Below are positions 10,424 through 21,349 of a stretch of DNA of 44,280 nt, one piece after another (positions within the stretch are counted from its first letter, which is position 1; the number at the start of each line of letters is the position of its first letter). Under the pieces are notes generated by a model. It had not been told where the DNA came from and made no database searches. It saw only the letters and a list, made by a program, of their open reading frames with translations. Made by a program: the position numbers and the translations under genes. Source of the DNA: Phoronis australis (lineage: Eukaryota; Phoronida; Phoronidae); NCBI GenBank assembly GCA_002633005.1, contig NMRA01000742.1, positions 126,001-170,280 of the forward strand, in the 5' to 3' direction.

Positions 10424-11649
10424 GTGAGTAGTTTTCTTAAAGCCTAAACATTTAAAGCTGCAACAAATCAGCCTTACAAACACATAGAAAATTCATTGGT
10501 TGTGTGTTGTTTTACCAAAGACGGGTTTACGGCAGCTTTGAAATATTGTGATTCAGAAACGGTGAGTAAGGAACTGATTGCTACCTTCGGGGTTGCGAAG
10601 AATGTCGTGTAAAACGTTCCGTCCATGAAAGAAACCTTTGATTCAGATAATACCCACAAGCGGATTTAAAGGAAGGCCAAGTGGGCTATGCCCCCCTCTC
10701 CTAAAATTCTCCCAGATTAAATTTGGCAGTTCGGGTCTTACGAGCAAAATCCTGCCCAATACTCTGCAGTGCCCCCCTAACTCAAAATCCTGGATCCGCC
10801 CTTGATACCAGGACGGCATTACCAGTCGTGTCAATGCCTTCCTGGTCATTCTTATACCGCTACTGATGAAATGGGTCTCAGCTTGTTCATACTTAAATGG
10901 GAAGTGATTTCTGGTATTACAAAAATGTGATCGTTCGTTTGTTCTTGAGGCCAAGGTCAGTCGAGGAATAAAATGACACGCTGTCAACTAGCAGACATTG
11001 ATCTTAAACATTATCGAGCTGCCAGTTCTCTAGAACCTTAGTAATCACCTGAAATTTGGCTAAATAAAGACGAATCATGTTTGTCATGAGAGGCTAGTTT
11101 AAAAAATCACACTGACAGACATGCCGATAACTTACATTGTACAGTACATGTACTCGACCGGCTGGGCTCCACTGTACATGCACACTATGATACGGGTTTG
11201 TCCTTGACGCATCATCTGTGTAGGACCCCGTAACCATGACATTCACTGAGAAATACCAGGCGCCCAGTTTCGATTTCTGAACTATTTGCAAAAGAGCGAG
11301 GTCTCCGGGAATGAATGTGTTCATATAAATTAGACGGCAGCTTTTTTTAATCAAATCCGTTTGGTAAACCCTTGATAAACATATAGTAGTCAGAACGATC
11401 AATAAAACGTAGATGTTAGTTAATCACGATATGCATTATCGAATGGTCCGTACAGCAAATCTCATCAGAGTGATCTTATTAACATATAACTAAGTTCGCA
11501 CCAGTGGCGATTGCTCTAGAGAAGAACTTTTGTATTTTCGCATGATCTTAAACATGAACTGTCCGCGAAGAAGGGATCATTTTCGCCAGAAATTAATTCG
11601 TTTCCTCACCGTCCAAGATGAAATTTGATGTCAAACGTTCATTCATTGT

Positions 11650-11686
<37 letters not shown>

Positions 11687-14600
11687 GCAGGTAAATAAAA
11701 CAACAGTAAATAGATCAACAGAAATTTTCTGATATAATACCATCTGTTGACAGAGGATGTTATTATATCCGAAACTTTCAGTTGATTCATTACTGTTGTA
11801 TTATTTACCTACATGTATATATATTCTACATTTCGAGGATCTAGATCGCCTCTTTTAGTTTCAGATTTATTTTCTACGTTATTCATTGTCATGGAACGTA
11901 CGTACAACGAATAATGTTTGCAATCTATGGTTTGACAATGATTCCTTCTATTAGTTTTGATAGTCACAGACGGAGTTTCCGAGTGCCTAGAGTGTGTGAG
12001 GCGTGCTATCGCAAACTCCTAATTTTCGGGTAAGACGGAACCAAAACAGTCTATGGCTCTTATTGTGTCATTTGGTAACAAGGACATGTTGCAGGTTGTT
12101 CAAATTTCATCGGAATGTACGCCTCATGGTTATATGTGGCGTTATGTTTTGCGTCCTTTGTTCCCATAATTTTTTAAAGACAGCATGGGGACCTAATTTT
12201 GAAGAAATTTCTATAAGCTTATATTCGGAAGTTCCCTTTAGCAGGTTTAATTCAACGCAGCTGGGCTCCGTGTGTTGGTTAAAATGCGGTTCAACCAGGT
12301 CACGGCATAGTTATCCTCTGTCTATGATCAAGTGTAGCGTGTGTTCATGTGCATGCCAATGTCAGTTTCTAACATGCTCTGGACAGCTGGTCTTATTCGC
12401 ATTTCTAGGATAGATATAGTGTCAAGAACCGTGTAAACCTGCAGTATTTGAAAGCACATCATGTAACGCAAAGCATCGTCATATCACCTTCGCCAATTAT
12501 CAACAAATGGGGTACGGAGACACGTGCGCGAAATGTTACGGAAATGTCAAGCGTCTTGTTAACGTGTAAACCACCGTCCTTGTTGAAGTGATGCTACAAA
12601 ATTGCTTTTCAGTACACACCGTCTCTTAACAAATATATGTTTGAGAAATGACGCAATATTAGCTTTACAATACTCTCAAAGTGACTCACTTAACTGGCTA
12701 GTTGTCCATAATTTTATACTAAGTTTATGCAACCTAATTTGAGTTCATGTCCCCACTTCGTTAATCATCAACTTGAGACTGAGTTTATCGATCTGAAATA
12801 CAATGTAGTATGGGCGCCGTCATGCAGTGTCTGTCATAATAACGTCGTNCATTTAAAATGATTTTTTCGCGACGCGATGAGTCATCGAAATAGGCAAACA
12901 CTGCAATAGGCGTTACGAACAAGTGTTGTGTACCACAAAATGCTAGACACCGATAATAGTTATTTTTACTTCATATTTTTCAGACATTATTATTATTAGT
13001 TGAATTTGTAAAGCTATTGCGTCTGCCACGATGCCAATTCAGCTGTAGTTAGAAACATGTTGACTCAGACATTGTGTCTTACACAATGGGTAACGCACCA
13101 ACGGGTAGGGGGCTATAGCTCCCAAATTATTTCAGTGCTGTGCCGCCCACTGTCTATTGGTGCACCACAAGGGGGCTGGAGGCCGTAGCTCCCACTTTTT
13201 GCAGTGCTGCTTCGTCCATGTCACACGATGCTGACTGCTAATCTCACTTGGGCAAAAATGCAGTCTCTTCAAAAGTGCACATATCTCATAGTTAATGAGA
13301 TAAGTTCTGTTTCCGGACAGTGATGCTCCCATAATTTCCTAGTTGAACATTTATTCATCAATTGTACATGTATAGCAGAAGGGCAAAATAAATTTCTGTC
13401 TTAGGTCTTTCGCTAAATTTGAATTTTCACTTTAAAACGGGCAATACAGCCACGCCTTTTTATTCTGCCCAAAATGTCTTTTGATCAAACCCTTACAGTT
13501 ATAAAACCGGTCCCATATTGTTCCTTACTGAGATTAGAAATTGGCTGGGAAAAAGTGACAGATCGTTGTTGCTTTCGACTATGCCATTAAGTCAGTGTAC
13601 GTCACGACGGGTGAGTTTGGTCGTGTAGGCAATATGTCGTCAAGGGAATTCCAGACGACTTATTGTAACAAATTTCTATTCAAACAAAAGAAAACAACTC
13701 GTAGTAGCGTTGTTTTGGGAGGGCGTAGACGCCTGTGAAAAACTGACGCGCTTTGAGACCCGTGCATAATTTATAGCGGCTTTACTTCACTCGCCAACAT
13801 TTTAATAACTGTGAGAACTATTGTACTTCTTCGTCATCATCATCGCCGTCACCGTCAGTGTGACGTATATCATCCTTGATAAGACTACCATCATCATACA
13901 TGTAATTGCAGTAGGTTATGAAGGACCATATCGACATGTCTGAGTATTCAGTCAATATTCTACAAAATATATGTGAAAGTGCGAAAATAGAAACCATGTA
14001 GAACTTGATTTATGACTTTTTATCGATTTGCATAATTGTGTCACGTGACCTAATATTTTGAGTAAAGATTATCGAAAAGGATAGATGTATTAAAAACAGA
14101 AAAGTTTCGTTTGATATACATGTAAATGATCAAGACGAAATCTAAAAAGGCACCGTTGCAGTTTTCTAAGGCATCATTTCGTTTACGTTTTATACAACTT
14201 TTTGATTTTTTTCATGAAAATCACAAAGGTACTGTTTTTGATAGCCGCTCAAAAGTGGATCATTTTATAAACAATTACTTAGAGTATTTTGGAGAACTTT
14301 GCACAACGATATGACTACATTGAGATATGATGTTTCAACGTTTGCCATATTTAGACATGTCCTAAAACATTACGTTGCCATCAGCCATCGTTGACGTCAT
14401 GGTACGGTGCAGTCAACGCTTTCTTCAATTTTCTTCAATGAATTTTACTGTTGCACTCTTTAGGTAATGTCTCTGGACCCGAGTTTTGACGAATAACGCA
14501 GTTATTCAAATTACACAAACCATTTTCCCTATTCTACATTACAACGAATCATTATCTTTGATCCGCCTACAAAAAATCCCAAATTCATGTGACGTTACAT

Positions 14601-17600
14601 TCTCTAGTAATAGTCGCTGTTGTCATCAGATATGTTTTAAACATTGCCGATCAAATGTCAGTGATGTCAACTTGTTATCAAAAAATAAAATAAAAAATTG
14701 TAAAAACTCGTGAACTCTTGTCTAGTTTCAATTCCAAACAATTCAAAGCCAATTAAAATGCCAAAAAGGAGGAACCAGCAACCTTAAAAATATACTAAAC
14801 GCTGTTCTTCACAGATTTCTCCCCAAAACGTGTGTTCGTTCGTTAGACGCGAAAAACCCACGAAAACGCAAGATAACATAAGACTTTGCGAGAAGTCGTC
14901 ATGTATCACAAGTGAAGTACGAGTCACACTAGCTTCCATATTGCGATATTTGTGTGCTTACGGAACTCAGCACGGGTTGTTGTAGACAGAGGACTTCCCA
15001 TGAGAGACAGGCCAATCGACTAAATTCACAGCTTTTCTGTTAGCATTGCTAAGACTAGCTTTGGCAATATCCATCACCAGTGACTGCTTACCTGACAAGC
15101 ATCATTTTTAGAAAAACATGACTGAGTCAATTGACCCCCACATGGCTTCAAATCTATGGGTCAATTTTAGGACCTATGGGCGAATGTCTACTCTTTTTCG
15201 ATCTAATTTTGGGGCGCATTTAAATGTGCGTGATTTCATTTGCATCCTATTTACAAAACGCCATTAGTGATCTGAACGAAACACATAAATCTACTGCTCC
15301 GAGTCGGGATATCCATTTGTGCAGTATAGTGGACCCCATATCGCTAAAATTGCTGGTGCTGCTCTGCCTTGCAGATTTTGAGTGCAAATGCGCCTGGTGA
15401 GACCAAACATTTACGTCACACGAGTAAAGAGCAAGTTGAGAGCAGTTTTATAACGGAACTAGAAATTTAGTTTCTTTGACGTAACATGTACAGTAACATG
15501 GGTTTATACCCGCTTCAGATACTGCCTTTATGCTTGTCAATATCTAAGCAAGCAACCCCTGTAGCCTCTTTTTTAACGGTTTCCTTTTAGGAAGCAGTTG
15601 TTCGACAAACACTTAAAAAAGATCTGGGTTTGAAGATCGTTGAAATCGACAATGAACGAGCCATTCTGGAGGGAAGAGACGTGCTTTGGACAGGTAAGTG
15701 CCTAATTTGCATAGCCACGTTAACCAGGTGTGTCTTCCGTAGTCGCACACAGGAAACTCACCGGAACACTTGAATTGGGGCGATAGAACAGAAATGGTGA
15801 ATTCTATTTTTTACAATTCAACATTCCTTCCTCCCTGATTTCACTGGCTGCCAGTTTGCTGGATTGTATTGCAGTAGTAAGGCCATGAACGTACTCGCGA
15901 AAATTTCGTCTTTTACTAGTGTGGTCTCACGTGAAATCATCAAGCTCGTCCCGTGCGTCTGCGTAAAGCAGCTCCCATCAAATTTGAACACATCCTTCCT
16001 TGTTTCATGGTCTGCTTTGATTAAGTTTTTATTCAGAACGACATAACAAATCTCAGAGCTTCTTGGAAGAGAAGTGATTCGATTTAATTATATTTAGGTG
16101 ATGCAAATTTAATAAGAACCTCGACCCGTTTGTACTTCCTCAATAGACGTGTACAAGTCCCGCTATTGTTTGGAGTAGGGTAATTACCGCCTTAGCGATA
16201 TATTCACGGGAATAAAAATGGCTAAAATGAATTCAGATATTGTTTACTCAAAACGGACCAACTTCCAAACCGTTTGGCCTCTGAAACTGAATTCCTTGTA
16301 AAAAGTTCAGTTGTCATTTTCACCTAGGAAATGCGATGAAAATTAGCCAAAATGGATGTGTTAGGCTTCATATTCTCTGGTACCCGTTGGTGAATGATTT
16401 TGGTAACTCTTGAAACCGTGATAGACAATTGATATGCGAGTCTTGATACTGGACAAAAGAAAGCGGAAACAATTAACACTGCACTGGACTGATATCTGGA
16501 TTTATCCTCAATTTAGAAATAGTTGTCGTCGAAACCAAACGGGAAGTTTTTTGTCATGGCGAAATGAGGAACCAATGATGTTGTGACTTTTAAAGACACT
16601 CTTTACGCTTCATATTAGTTAAAAATTTCCTAAACCGGATTTTAACGCAAGTTAACAAGTAAAATTCTGTCGAAACGCAATCCGAAATAACACTAGTTCA
16701 ACACAACTCCAAACATTTTCAAACAAATAAATTCAAAATAATGTTTAGTTTAAATTTTTATTTTGATGCTGCATCAGCCTCTAAATTATCTGACCTTTTA
16801 AACGACAGCTCAACTGCATTATGGGTAGGTCTACTCATTCACGCCATACTGAATGACAATTTCGCGGAAACCAGCCCACTTAAACAAATAAAATATAGCG
16901 AAATGTAAGGCAAACACCAAAAGGGACTAAGAGCTACGAAATATTTATATTTTACTGACATCCTTCGGCTGACAAAACTCATCCTATATTCTAAATATTG
17001 GTAAATGTAAAGGGAAGTGCGTCTTTAAGAAGTCGATCTTCAGACTCATTAGAAAGACAACATTCTTGTTCACATCTTTGTCGCAGTATTTCCCTTAGCC
17101 TCCACTTGATATGCGCTAATCGATTTTGCCGAGGCTGACGTTTCCTTCGCACCATCGGTCTTATTATTCTTGCACGAGTCCATTCCATGTAATCTATCAT
17201 CCCTCAAGTAGATCGTCTTTTCTCCCGAAGCGAATAGTTTTCATACTAAAGTTGTCGTTACATAGTACGCGTATGGCTGTTCTGGACCAATAGAGTAAGC
17301 CAACTGTTGTTTAACACTCGTGAACTGGTTGCCATGGTATTCAGCCGTTACGGCTCGTTTACGGTATAATAAATAAAAGGATAAACAAACATAAAAGTAG
17401 TATACTTTTTATGAAAGAATGAATTGATAAAAGGTAACTGAAATAATAATTTACAAAGCTATAACAGCATTTTTGAGATTTCATCTTGGAAGTTCATATT
17501 CAAACGAAATGTGGTCATATTATTGCTAAAGATGTTATGGCATGAAATTATTTTTCCGTTTTAGCTACATTTTACTAAAACACATGGTCACAAGACCCAA

Positions 17601-20600
17601 TTTCTACAACCTTGGTAAAAAATCAAACTACACAAACTTTATGTTCATAAATACCGGCTAAATACACAGATTATTATTATTATTATTATTATTATTGTTG
17701 TTGTTGTTGTTGTTGTTGTTGTAATATTTACAATGAGGGTAGCCCCATCAGTTCACCCTGCTTTCCACGGGGGCCCTCAGAATTGTCGATAACCTTAAGG
17801 CAGCAACGGGATGAACAACAGAAACTTACATCTCTTGTTGCAGGAAAAGAGTTCATTGTGGGAATTAACGGTGGGACAAACATGGACGGTGCCCAAGCTG
17901 TAGCGAACGCCTTCCCAGAGTACCCGACAACCTACGTCAATCTACCGGATGAAAAGGTTCGGCTTCAGCAATACGTTTCGGTGATCGACGAGAATGTGTT
18001 GGCAACTAGCAACAGCGAAATTGCAACAAAGATATTTAAGGTAAGATGAACATTGTTTTGTTAACTGAAGTTATCTATATAAATGCATGTCTGACAATTC
18101 TGTCGACGTTTGTCCGACATGGTTTGTACATGTAACTAATTCGGCACATGGCACCCATTTTAGCTATTTGCGGAGGTGAGACATCATTTTTTAATTAAGG
18201 GCCTTGCCATTAAAGATGGTTTCAGTTTGCCACCCTACGAACGTTAGGTGTGATATTTGGGCATCGGAAGACCGGACGACACATAATTTCTCAGAAACGA
18301 TCTAAATAAAAAACGTAAGTTCCTACAGGAAAGCGCTGAAAGGCCAACAGGTGTATTGCTGAAGCTGGCCTCCTGTTGAGGAATAGGAGTAGGCACTTGT
18401 ATGTGCTTCCCAGCTCAAACAATAGATGGAACCACTCTTTCCATTCTTGTGACTTCAATTATTTTAATTTACACACATTAAAGATGCTATGTCTCGTTAA
18501 ATGAGTTTACAAACAACCCCGGTCTTCCGGTATGTCAGAAACTATCCGAGAACCAGTTACCATTACAACTTCGCGAGTCTATTTTTATGGAACTAAGAAT
18601 GGTGTCATCGTTACTCAACAGTTTTTATTATTTGTTCATTTCATTATCAAATAACAATGGACGACAATCCTTTTTGCAGCGCCACCAAAATGTGCAAGTA
18701 ATGAATTATATGTTGTTTCCACGGCTTCTTAAGACTTCGAAGTGACACCGCAGTCAGAACATTACATGTGCGGTGCCACAGGACACAAGTAGTTCTTATG
18801 TGTCTGTCGTCTGCTGCCAGTTACGTGCATATACTTCACATGTTATCTTCTTGTAGCAAATTCAAGAGCACGCCTCTTTTAAATACAAAGTTATGCACGT
18901 CGAAGAGGATAAGGCAGCCACAAACGTGTTGTATGTAAACGGTTTCGTACTACATCAGGACCCCAAAGTGATGCCAAAGAGCTTCCCAGTGAGTATAAGT
19001 TACAATAAAAAAGAAAACTGGATTGAAGTCGCCTATCGTCAAAAAACATTTGATTGACACCACTTACTGTTTAAAAACTGGTCTGTTACTTATTTCTTAC
19101 TCTAGGTGATTCCTGGACTTGTGCATAACTGACTGATCATTATTCTTGAGCATGGGCGCACCTGGGGGGAGCGGCTCAGGGGGCTCGAACGAGCCCCCAA
19201 TTTGGCGAATTGGGCAAAAAGGTCCGCCTCAGTGGAACAAAAAGTCCGAGTAAACGAGACAAAAGTCCGCGAAGTCCACAGGAATTCGATGCGTATGCAC
19301 GATTGGCAGGCCTGAACCAAGTGGTCCCTTTTTTAATTCTAGTTGATTTTGTTAAGTAAAAGGTACGCATACCGAAGAATTCGAGCCCCCCTATATCTAA
19401 GGCTGGGTGCGCGCATGTTGAGAGCTGGCTTAAAGGTTGCTTTTCTGTACTGTTCTCTCCTAGCTCAGACATTACCCTTCATTTGAGTAAGGTACAATCT
19501 GACACCAGTTTTTTTAGCGGTCGCAACCCCTGCGTCAGCAGTGCAACGCTGTGTTGATGGAGCTTATTCCAACTTCGTAAATGGCAGAGAAATTTACCCG
19601 TATGTGAATGATTTCGGTGAACGTCTGGCAAACATTAGCGAGTATGGGTGAGCTACAAAACGGAAAGCATCTTATTTTTTAAAGTTCTGGTCAAAGCTAA
19701 TGACTTTAAAGACGTCTGTCTGCCTTGTTCAAACGAGAATGTTTCTTTAACCCAAGCAAAATACAAGCTTAAAAATTTTTTTCTTTTAGGATGATTGCCA
19801 CCAGTTTATAAGCAATATCAGACATGAGTTTTTCTTTCTACAGATATTGTTTATTCCTTGACATATTTATAGTGTTTGACATTTCATCGTGTAAATTGCA
19901 TTTTAACCCTATCTGCTTGTTATTGCGAGTTTTGAGCGGAGTGAAAATTACCATTATAAACGCTTTAACTGAACATACATGTAAGCTATACTGTCTCGTA
20001 GATGCAATGGAGCAGTATTCATAATTTTGACGGAAACATAATGAGATGAGATTTCAGAGCTAACTTTTTGAAATTTCACCTACGTAATGAGTGACTACAA
20101 GTGTTCGAGTACAACCCATTAAGGTCTGAATTTCCACCATTTTTTATTAGCTTTCTTCTCATTGTGCGCATTTTTTTGCATAAACCTATTTTTCACCTAA
20201 TTTCCATTAGGGTCTTCTTATTCATGAGTTGTCGTCACAAAAACAATTTGTTAGAGTTTAAAATTAACCTGCCCATGTATTATTAATGGATCTGGCTGAA
20301 TAAATAATCTCTCCAAGAAGAGAATGAATGAGGCTGACAGATGGCACATTAAAATTCAGCAACGTGAACTGGATGATTAATGACTTACATTTGCAATATT
20401 TGCACGTGTATAGTCAAGAAATGGGAAAATCATAAAACGGGCGTTTTTTAATAAGATGTATTTGTTAAAAAATATAACAATTCTAGGGGCGTAGAAACGA
20501 TTCTATGGCCGAACTTCTAAATACCAGCTTCGACCTCCCTTAAAGCCGGTCCTAAACCCGCTGCAAAATCCATATCCGAATGCCTGAACTGTAAACATGT

Positions 20601-21349
20601 CGAACAATACCCGCGGCCAAACTCCACACCCAGACCAGTAGGTGAGGTATATGATTCTCGGGTCTGAGTATGATGTATTTTCTGCGCGCTTGTGGAGTGA
20701 AGGGGCGCGGTAATTGTGTACAGTGACTTAGTGCTTACTCGTCCAGGCGCGACCATGGAATCGTTTAAAACCCCAGAGTTGTTGCATTTCACCTTGTATA
20801 GCTGGCTATAAACAAAAATAGAATTGGAGCTCTACTGCCATGAAATCAGGCTCATAACATTCCTTGCTGTAATTTTTGTTACCAAAAAGCACATAGAAAC
20901 CATCAGCGACTTCAAAAAACACTTCTGAGCTTACATTTGGTTTGATCAATTCTAAAATAGCTACTGTAGTTCGAAAATGGTGTCTATACGCAATGCCTGT
21001 GACTTCAATTGCAGGTTAATTGAGATTTTGATGCCTAATTAAGAGCTTCGGTTGAGAATTCATCATTGACAGCTAAACAGCAATGTAAGTCAGCTTTAAA
21101 ACTTGATTATTGGCACATGTGAGTGGTATCCTTCAACTCTCTGGAGGATATTTGTGATTGAATCCTATTTATTCCTTTTTGTTACAGATATTTGAGCGCA
21201 ACTTTGACAGTCGTGTCGCTTGTGACTTGAGCGAATTTCTGAAAGTAGATGGTGTAATGACAAGTTGTTGTATTCTTGTCTCGAAAGTGAAACATCCCAA
21301 GATGATTCCGACAACTCTCGAAGGGGGGCAGCACGAGCTTGAGGCTTAA
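10163..21349 (+). CDS. DDAH-family protein with lost active-site residues, 5 exons
   Basis: Exons 10163-10423, 15591-15693, 17844-18040, 18857-18988 and 21188-21349 join into 284 codons plus TAA; human DDAH1 has 285. All introns are GT-AG with good donors. DDAH1 hydrolyses asymmetric dimethylarginine to citrulline, relieving nitric-oxide synthase inhibition. Aligned with human DDAH1 from memory, the motifs LELPADE (49-55), PDCVFV (58-63), TALI (73-76) and KVDG (250-253) are conserved. Asp73, Asp79, Arg98 and Val268-Asp269 equivalents are kept, and the triad acid is Glu114, as in bacterial DDAH. The Glu78 equivalent is Gly64, Arg145 is Gly132, catalytic His173 is Arg161 and nucleophile Cys274 is Ser257; Cys258 and Cys259 follow. 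The lid loop near human Leu30 is about six residues shorter. The start at 10163 is the first in-frame ATG of this exon; the ORF opens with a GTG at 10154. An intact frame with a lost active site suggests a maintained pseudoenzyme. Family assignment is firm; the function is unknown. Confidence 0.9.
10655..10804 (-). mobile_element. hAT-like MITE, inverted copy
   Basis: This is a 150-bp copy of the element at 3357-3513, in reverse orientation. It begins CAAGCGGATTTA and ends GGATCCGCCCTTG; read on the minus strand, it has GGATTTTGAGTTAGGGGGGC followed by AACTGCCAAAT and GGGAGAATTTTAGG. It sits about 230 bp into intron 1 of the DDAH-like gene. Confidence 0.75.
11650..11686 (+). repeat. Compound (CA)n(TA)n microsatellite
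   Basis: A run of about nine CA units passes directly into about ten TA units. The TA part abuts, and partly belongs to, the left arm of a fold-back element, which ends on the other side in another short TA tract near 11815-11824. Confidence 0.95.
11672..11824. mobile_element. Fold-back (hairpin) MITE-like element
   Basis: Two arms of about 60 bp are imperfect inverted copies. The left arm reads GCAGGTAAATAAAACAACAG and later CTGATATAATA. The right arm, read on the other strand, gives GTAGGTAAATAATACAACAG and later CGGATATAATAA. The arms are separated by a loop of about 20 bp that itself closes with CATC/GATG. Both outer ends are TA-rich. The whole would form a single hairpin, as in TA-targeting MITEs. 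The superfamily is not determined. Confidence 0.7.
13990..14335 (+). repeat. Dispersed repeat family C, copy 2
   Basis: This is a diverged copy of 6105-6450, sharing CATGTAGAACTTGATTTATG, TTTCGTTTGATATACATG, ATGATCAAGACGAAATCT and, near the right end, GAGATATGATGTTTCAACG. The last motif also recurs in 24650-24905. The 62-codon frame at 14126-14314 lies inside the repeat and is probably not a gene. Confidence 0.55.
15591..15693 (+). CDS. DDAH-like gene, coding exon 2
   Basis: This exon encodes residues 88-121 plus the first base of Gly122. It follows a pyrimidine-rich acceptor (TTTCCTTTTAG) and ends at ACAG|GTAAGT. It contains LEGRDVLWTG, the counterpart of human LDGGDVLFTG, with Glu114 at the triad-acid position and Arg in place of the second Gly. 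Confidence 0.88.
16991..17200 (-). CDS. Possible small basic protein antisense within DDAH-like intron 2
   Basis: The frame starts with a true ATG at 17200 and gives 69 residues ending in TAG. It has a strongly basic, helix-prone centre (MVRRKRQPRQNRLAHIKWRL), a Cys-containing segment (RCEQECCLSNESED) and a short hydrophobic tail. An inverted CCAAT word lies about 90 bp upstream on the same strand. I do not recognise the family. It could be a nested single-exon gene, one exon of an unseen gene, or chance; no clear polyadenylation signal follows. Confidence 0.2.
   Translation of the reverse strand: MIDYMEWTRARIIRPMVRRKRQPRQNRLAHIKWRLREILRQRCEQECCLSNESEDRLLKDALPFTFTNI
17671..17722 (+). repeat. 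Compound (TTA)n(GTT)n microsatellite
   Basis: About eight TTA units are followed without interruption by about nine GTT units. It lies in intron 2 of the DDAH-like gene, about 120 bp before exon 3, so length changes could alter the distance to the acceptor. Confidence 0.95.
17844..18040 (+). CDS. DDAH-like gene, coding exon 3
   Basis: This exon encodes residues 122-187, ending in phase 0 at AAG|GTAAGA. It contains KEFIVGINGGTNMDG, in which human Lys144-Arg145 become Gly131-Gly132 (GGT GGG, 17870-17875). It also contains KVRLQQYVSV, in which the catalytic His is Arg161 (CGG, 17960-17962). Confidence 0.9.
18041..18856 (+). other. DDAH-like intron 3, nothing recognised
   Basis: This 816-bp intron has no ORF, repeat family or hairpin that stands out. 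Confidence 0.6.
18857..18988 (+). CDS. DDAH-like gene, coding exon 4
   Basis: This exon encodes residues 188-231, phase 0 at both ends, between TTGTAG and CCA|GTGAGT. The segment AATNVLYVNG matches human AANCIYLNI and VLHQDPKVMPKS matches VLLHRTPEEYPES, so the fold core is kept. Confidence 0.88.
19151..19417 (+). mobile_element. CATGGGCGCACC-ended MITE (family B), copy 2
   Basis: This 267-bp copy is inverted relative to 9532-9794. It starts CATGGGCGCACC and ends GGGTGCGCGCATG, and both flanks carry TTGAG, a 5-bp target-site duplication of the same length as at copy 1. Internal matches include TTTGGCGAATTGGGCAAAAA and GTCCGCCTCAGTG. Confidence 0.75.
19518..19647 (+). other. Cryptic-exon-like open segment in DDAH-like intron 4
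   Basis: A strong acceptor (CCAGTTTTTTTAG) is followed by 130 bp and a good donor (TATGG|GTGAGC). One frame is open throughout, with a protein-like sequence that includes CVDGAYSNFVNGREIY. The length is not a multiple of three, so inclusion between exons 4 and 5 would shift the DDAH frame, and the normal alignment needs no extra exon. It could be a poison exon, an exon of a nested gene or a pseudogene piece. Confidence 0.3.
21188..21349 (+). CDS. DDAH-like gene, coding exon 5 (terminal)
   Basis: This exon encodes residues 232-284 and a TAA stop after a TTTTTGTTACAG acceptor. LKVDGVMTSCCILV aligns with human EKVDGLLTCCSVLI. The nucleophile position is Ser257 (AGT, 21263-21265), followed by Cys258 and Cys259. 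The C-terminus after this motif is about 13 residues longer than in human DDAH1. Confidence 0.9.
   Translation: MFERNFDSRVACDLSEFLKVDGVMTSCCILVSKVKHPKMIPTTLEGGQHELEA

Larger units (their letters stand above)
10424..15590 (+). other. DDAH-like intron 1, repeat content
   Basis: This 5.2-kb intron holds the MITE at 10655-10804, a CA/TA microsatellite and fold-back element at 11650-11824, and a family C repeat at 13990-14335. Frames at 11094-11402 (minus) and 12003-12413 (plus) show no motifs; the plus one starts at a GTG, not an ATG. A pair of near-repeats (GGGGGCTATAGCTCCCA and GGAGGCCGTAGCTCCCA) lies about 67 bp apart at 13109-13193. One N is at about 12849. I see no further exon. Confidence 0.6.
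15694..17843 (+). other. DDAH-like intron 2
   Basis: This 2.15-kb intron contains a TTA/GTT microsatellite close to its 3' end and a 69-codon minus-strand frame listed separately. The 60-codon plus frame at 15864-16046 has no family motif. Nothing else was recognised. Confidence 0.6.
18989..21187 (+). other. DDAH-like intron 4, repeat content
   Basis: This 2.2-kb intron contains a family B MITE (19151-19417), a cryptic-exon-like segment (19518-19647) and a 91-codon minus frame at 20517-20792 in a GC-richer block. The block has no motif I can name and may be a decayed transposon piece. Exons 4 and 5 join in frame without adding any sequence from this intron. Confidence 0.6.

Noticed and set aside
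11094-11402. 102-codon minus-strand frame in DDAH-like intron 1
   Set aside because: The translation matches no family I know and has no splice or start support.
12003-12413. 136-codon plus-strand frame in DDAH-like intron 1
   Set aside because: It begins at GTG, not ATG, has no recognisable domain and shows no convincing splice context; probably chance or transposon debris.
20517-20792. 91-codon minus-strand frame in DDAH-like intron 4
   Set aside because: It lies in a GC-richer block that may be old transposon sequence; no motif or splice signals support a gene.
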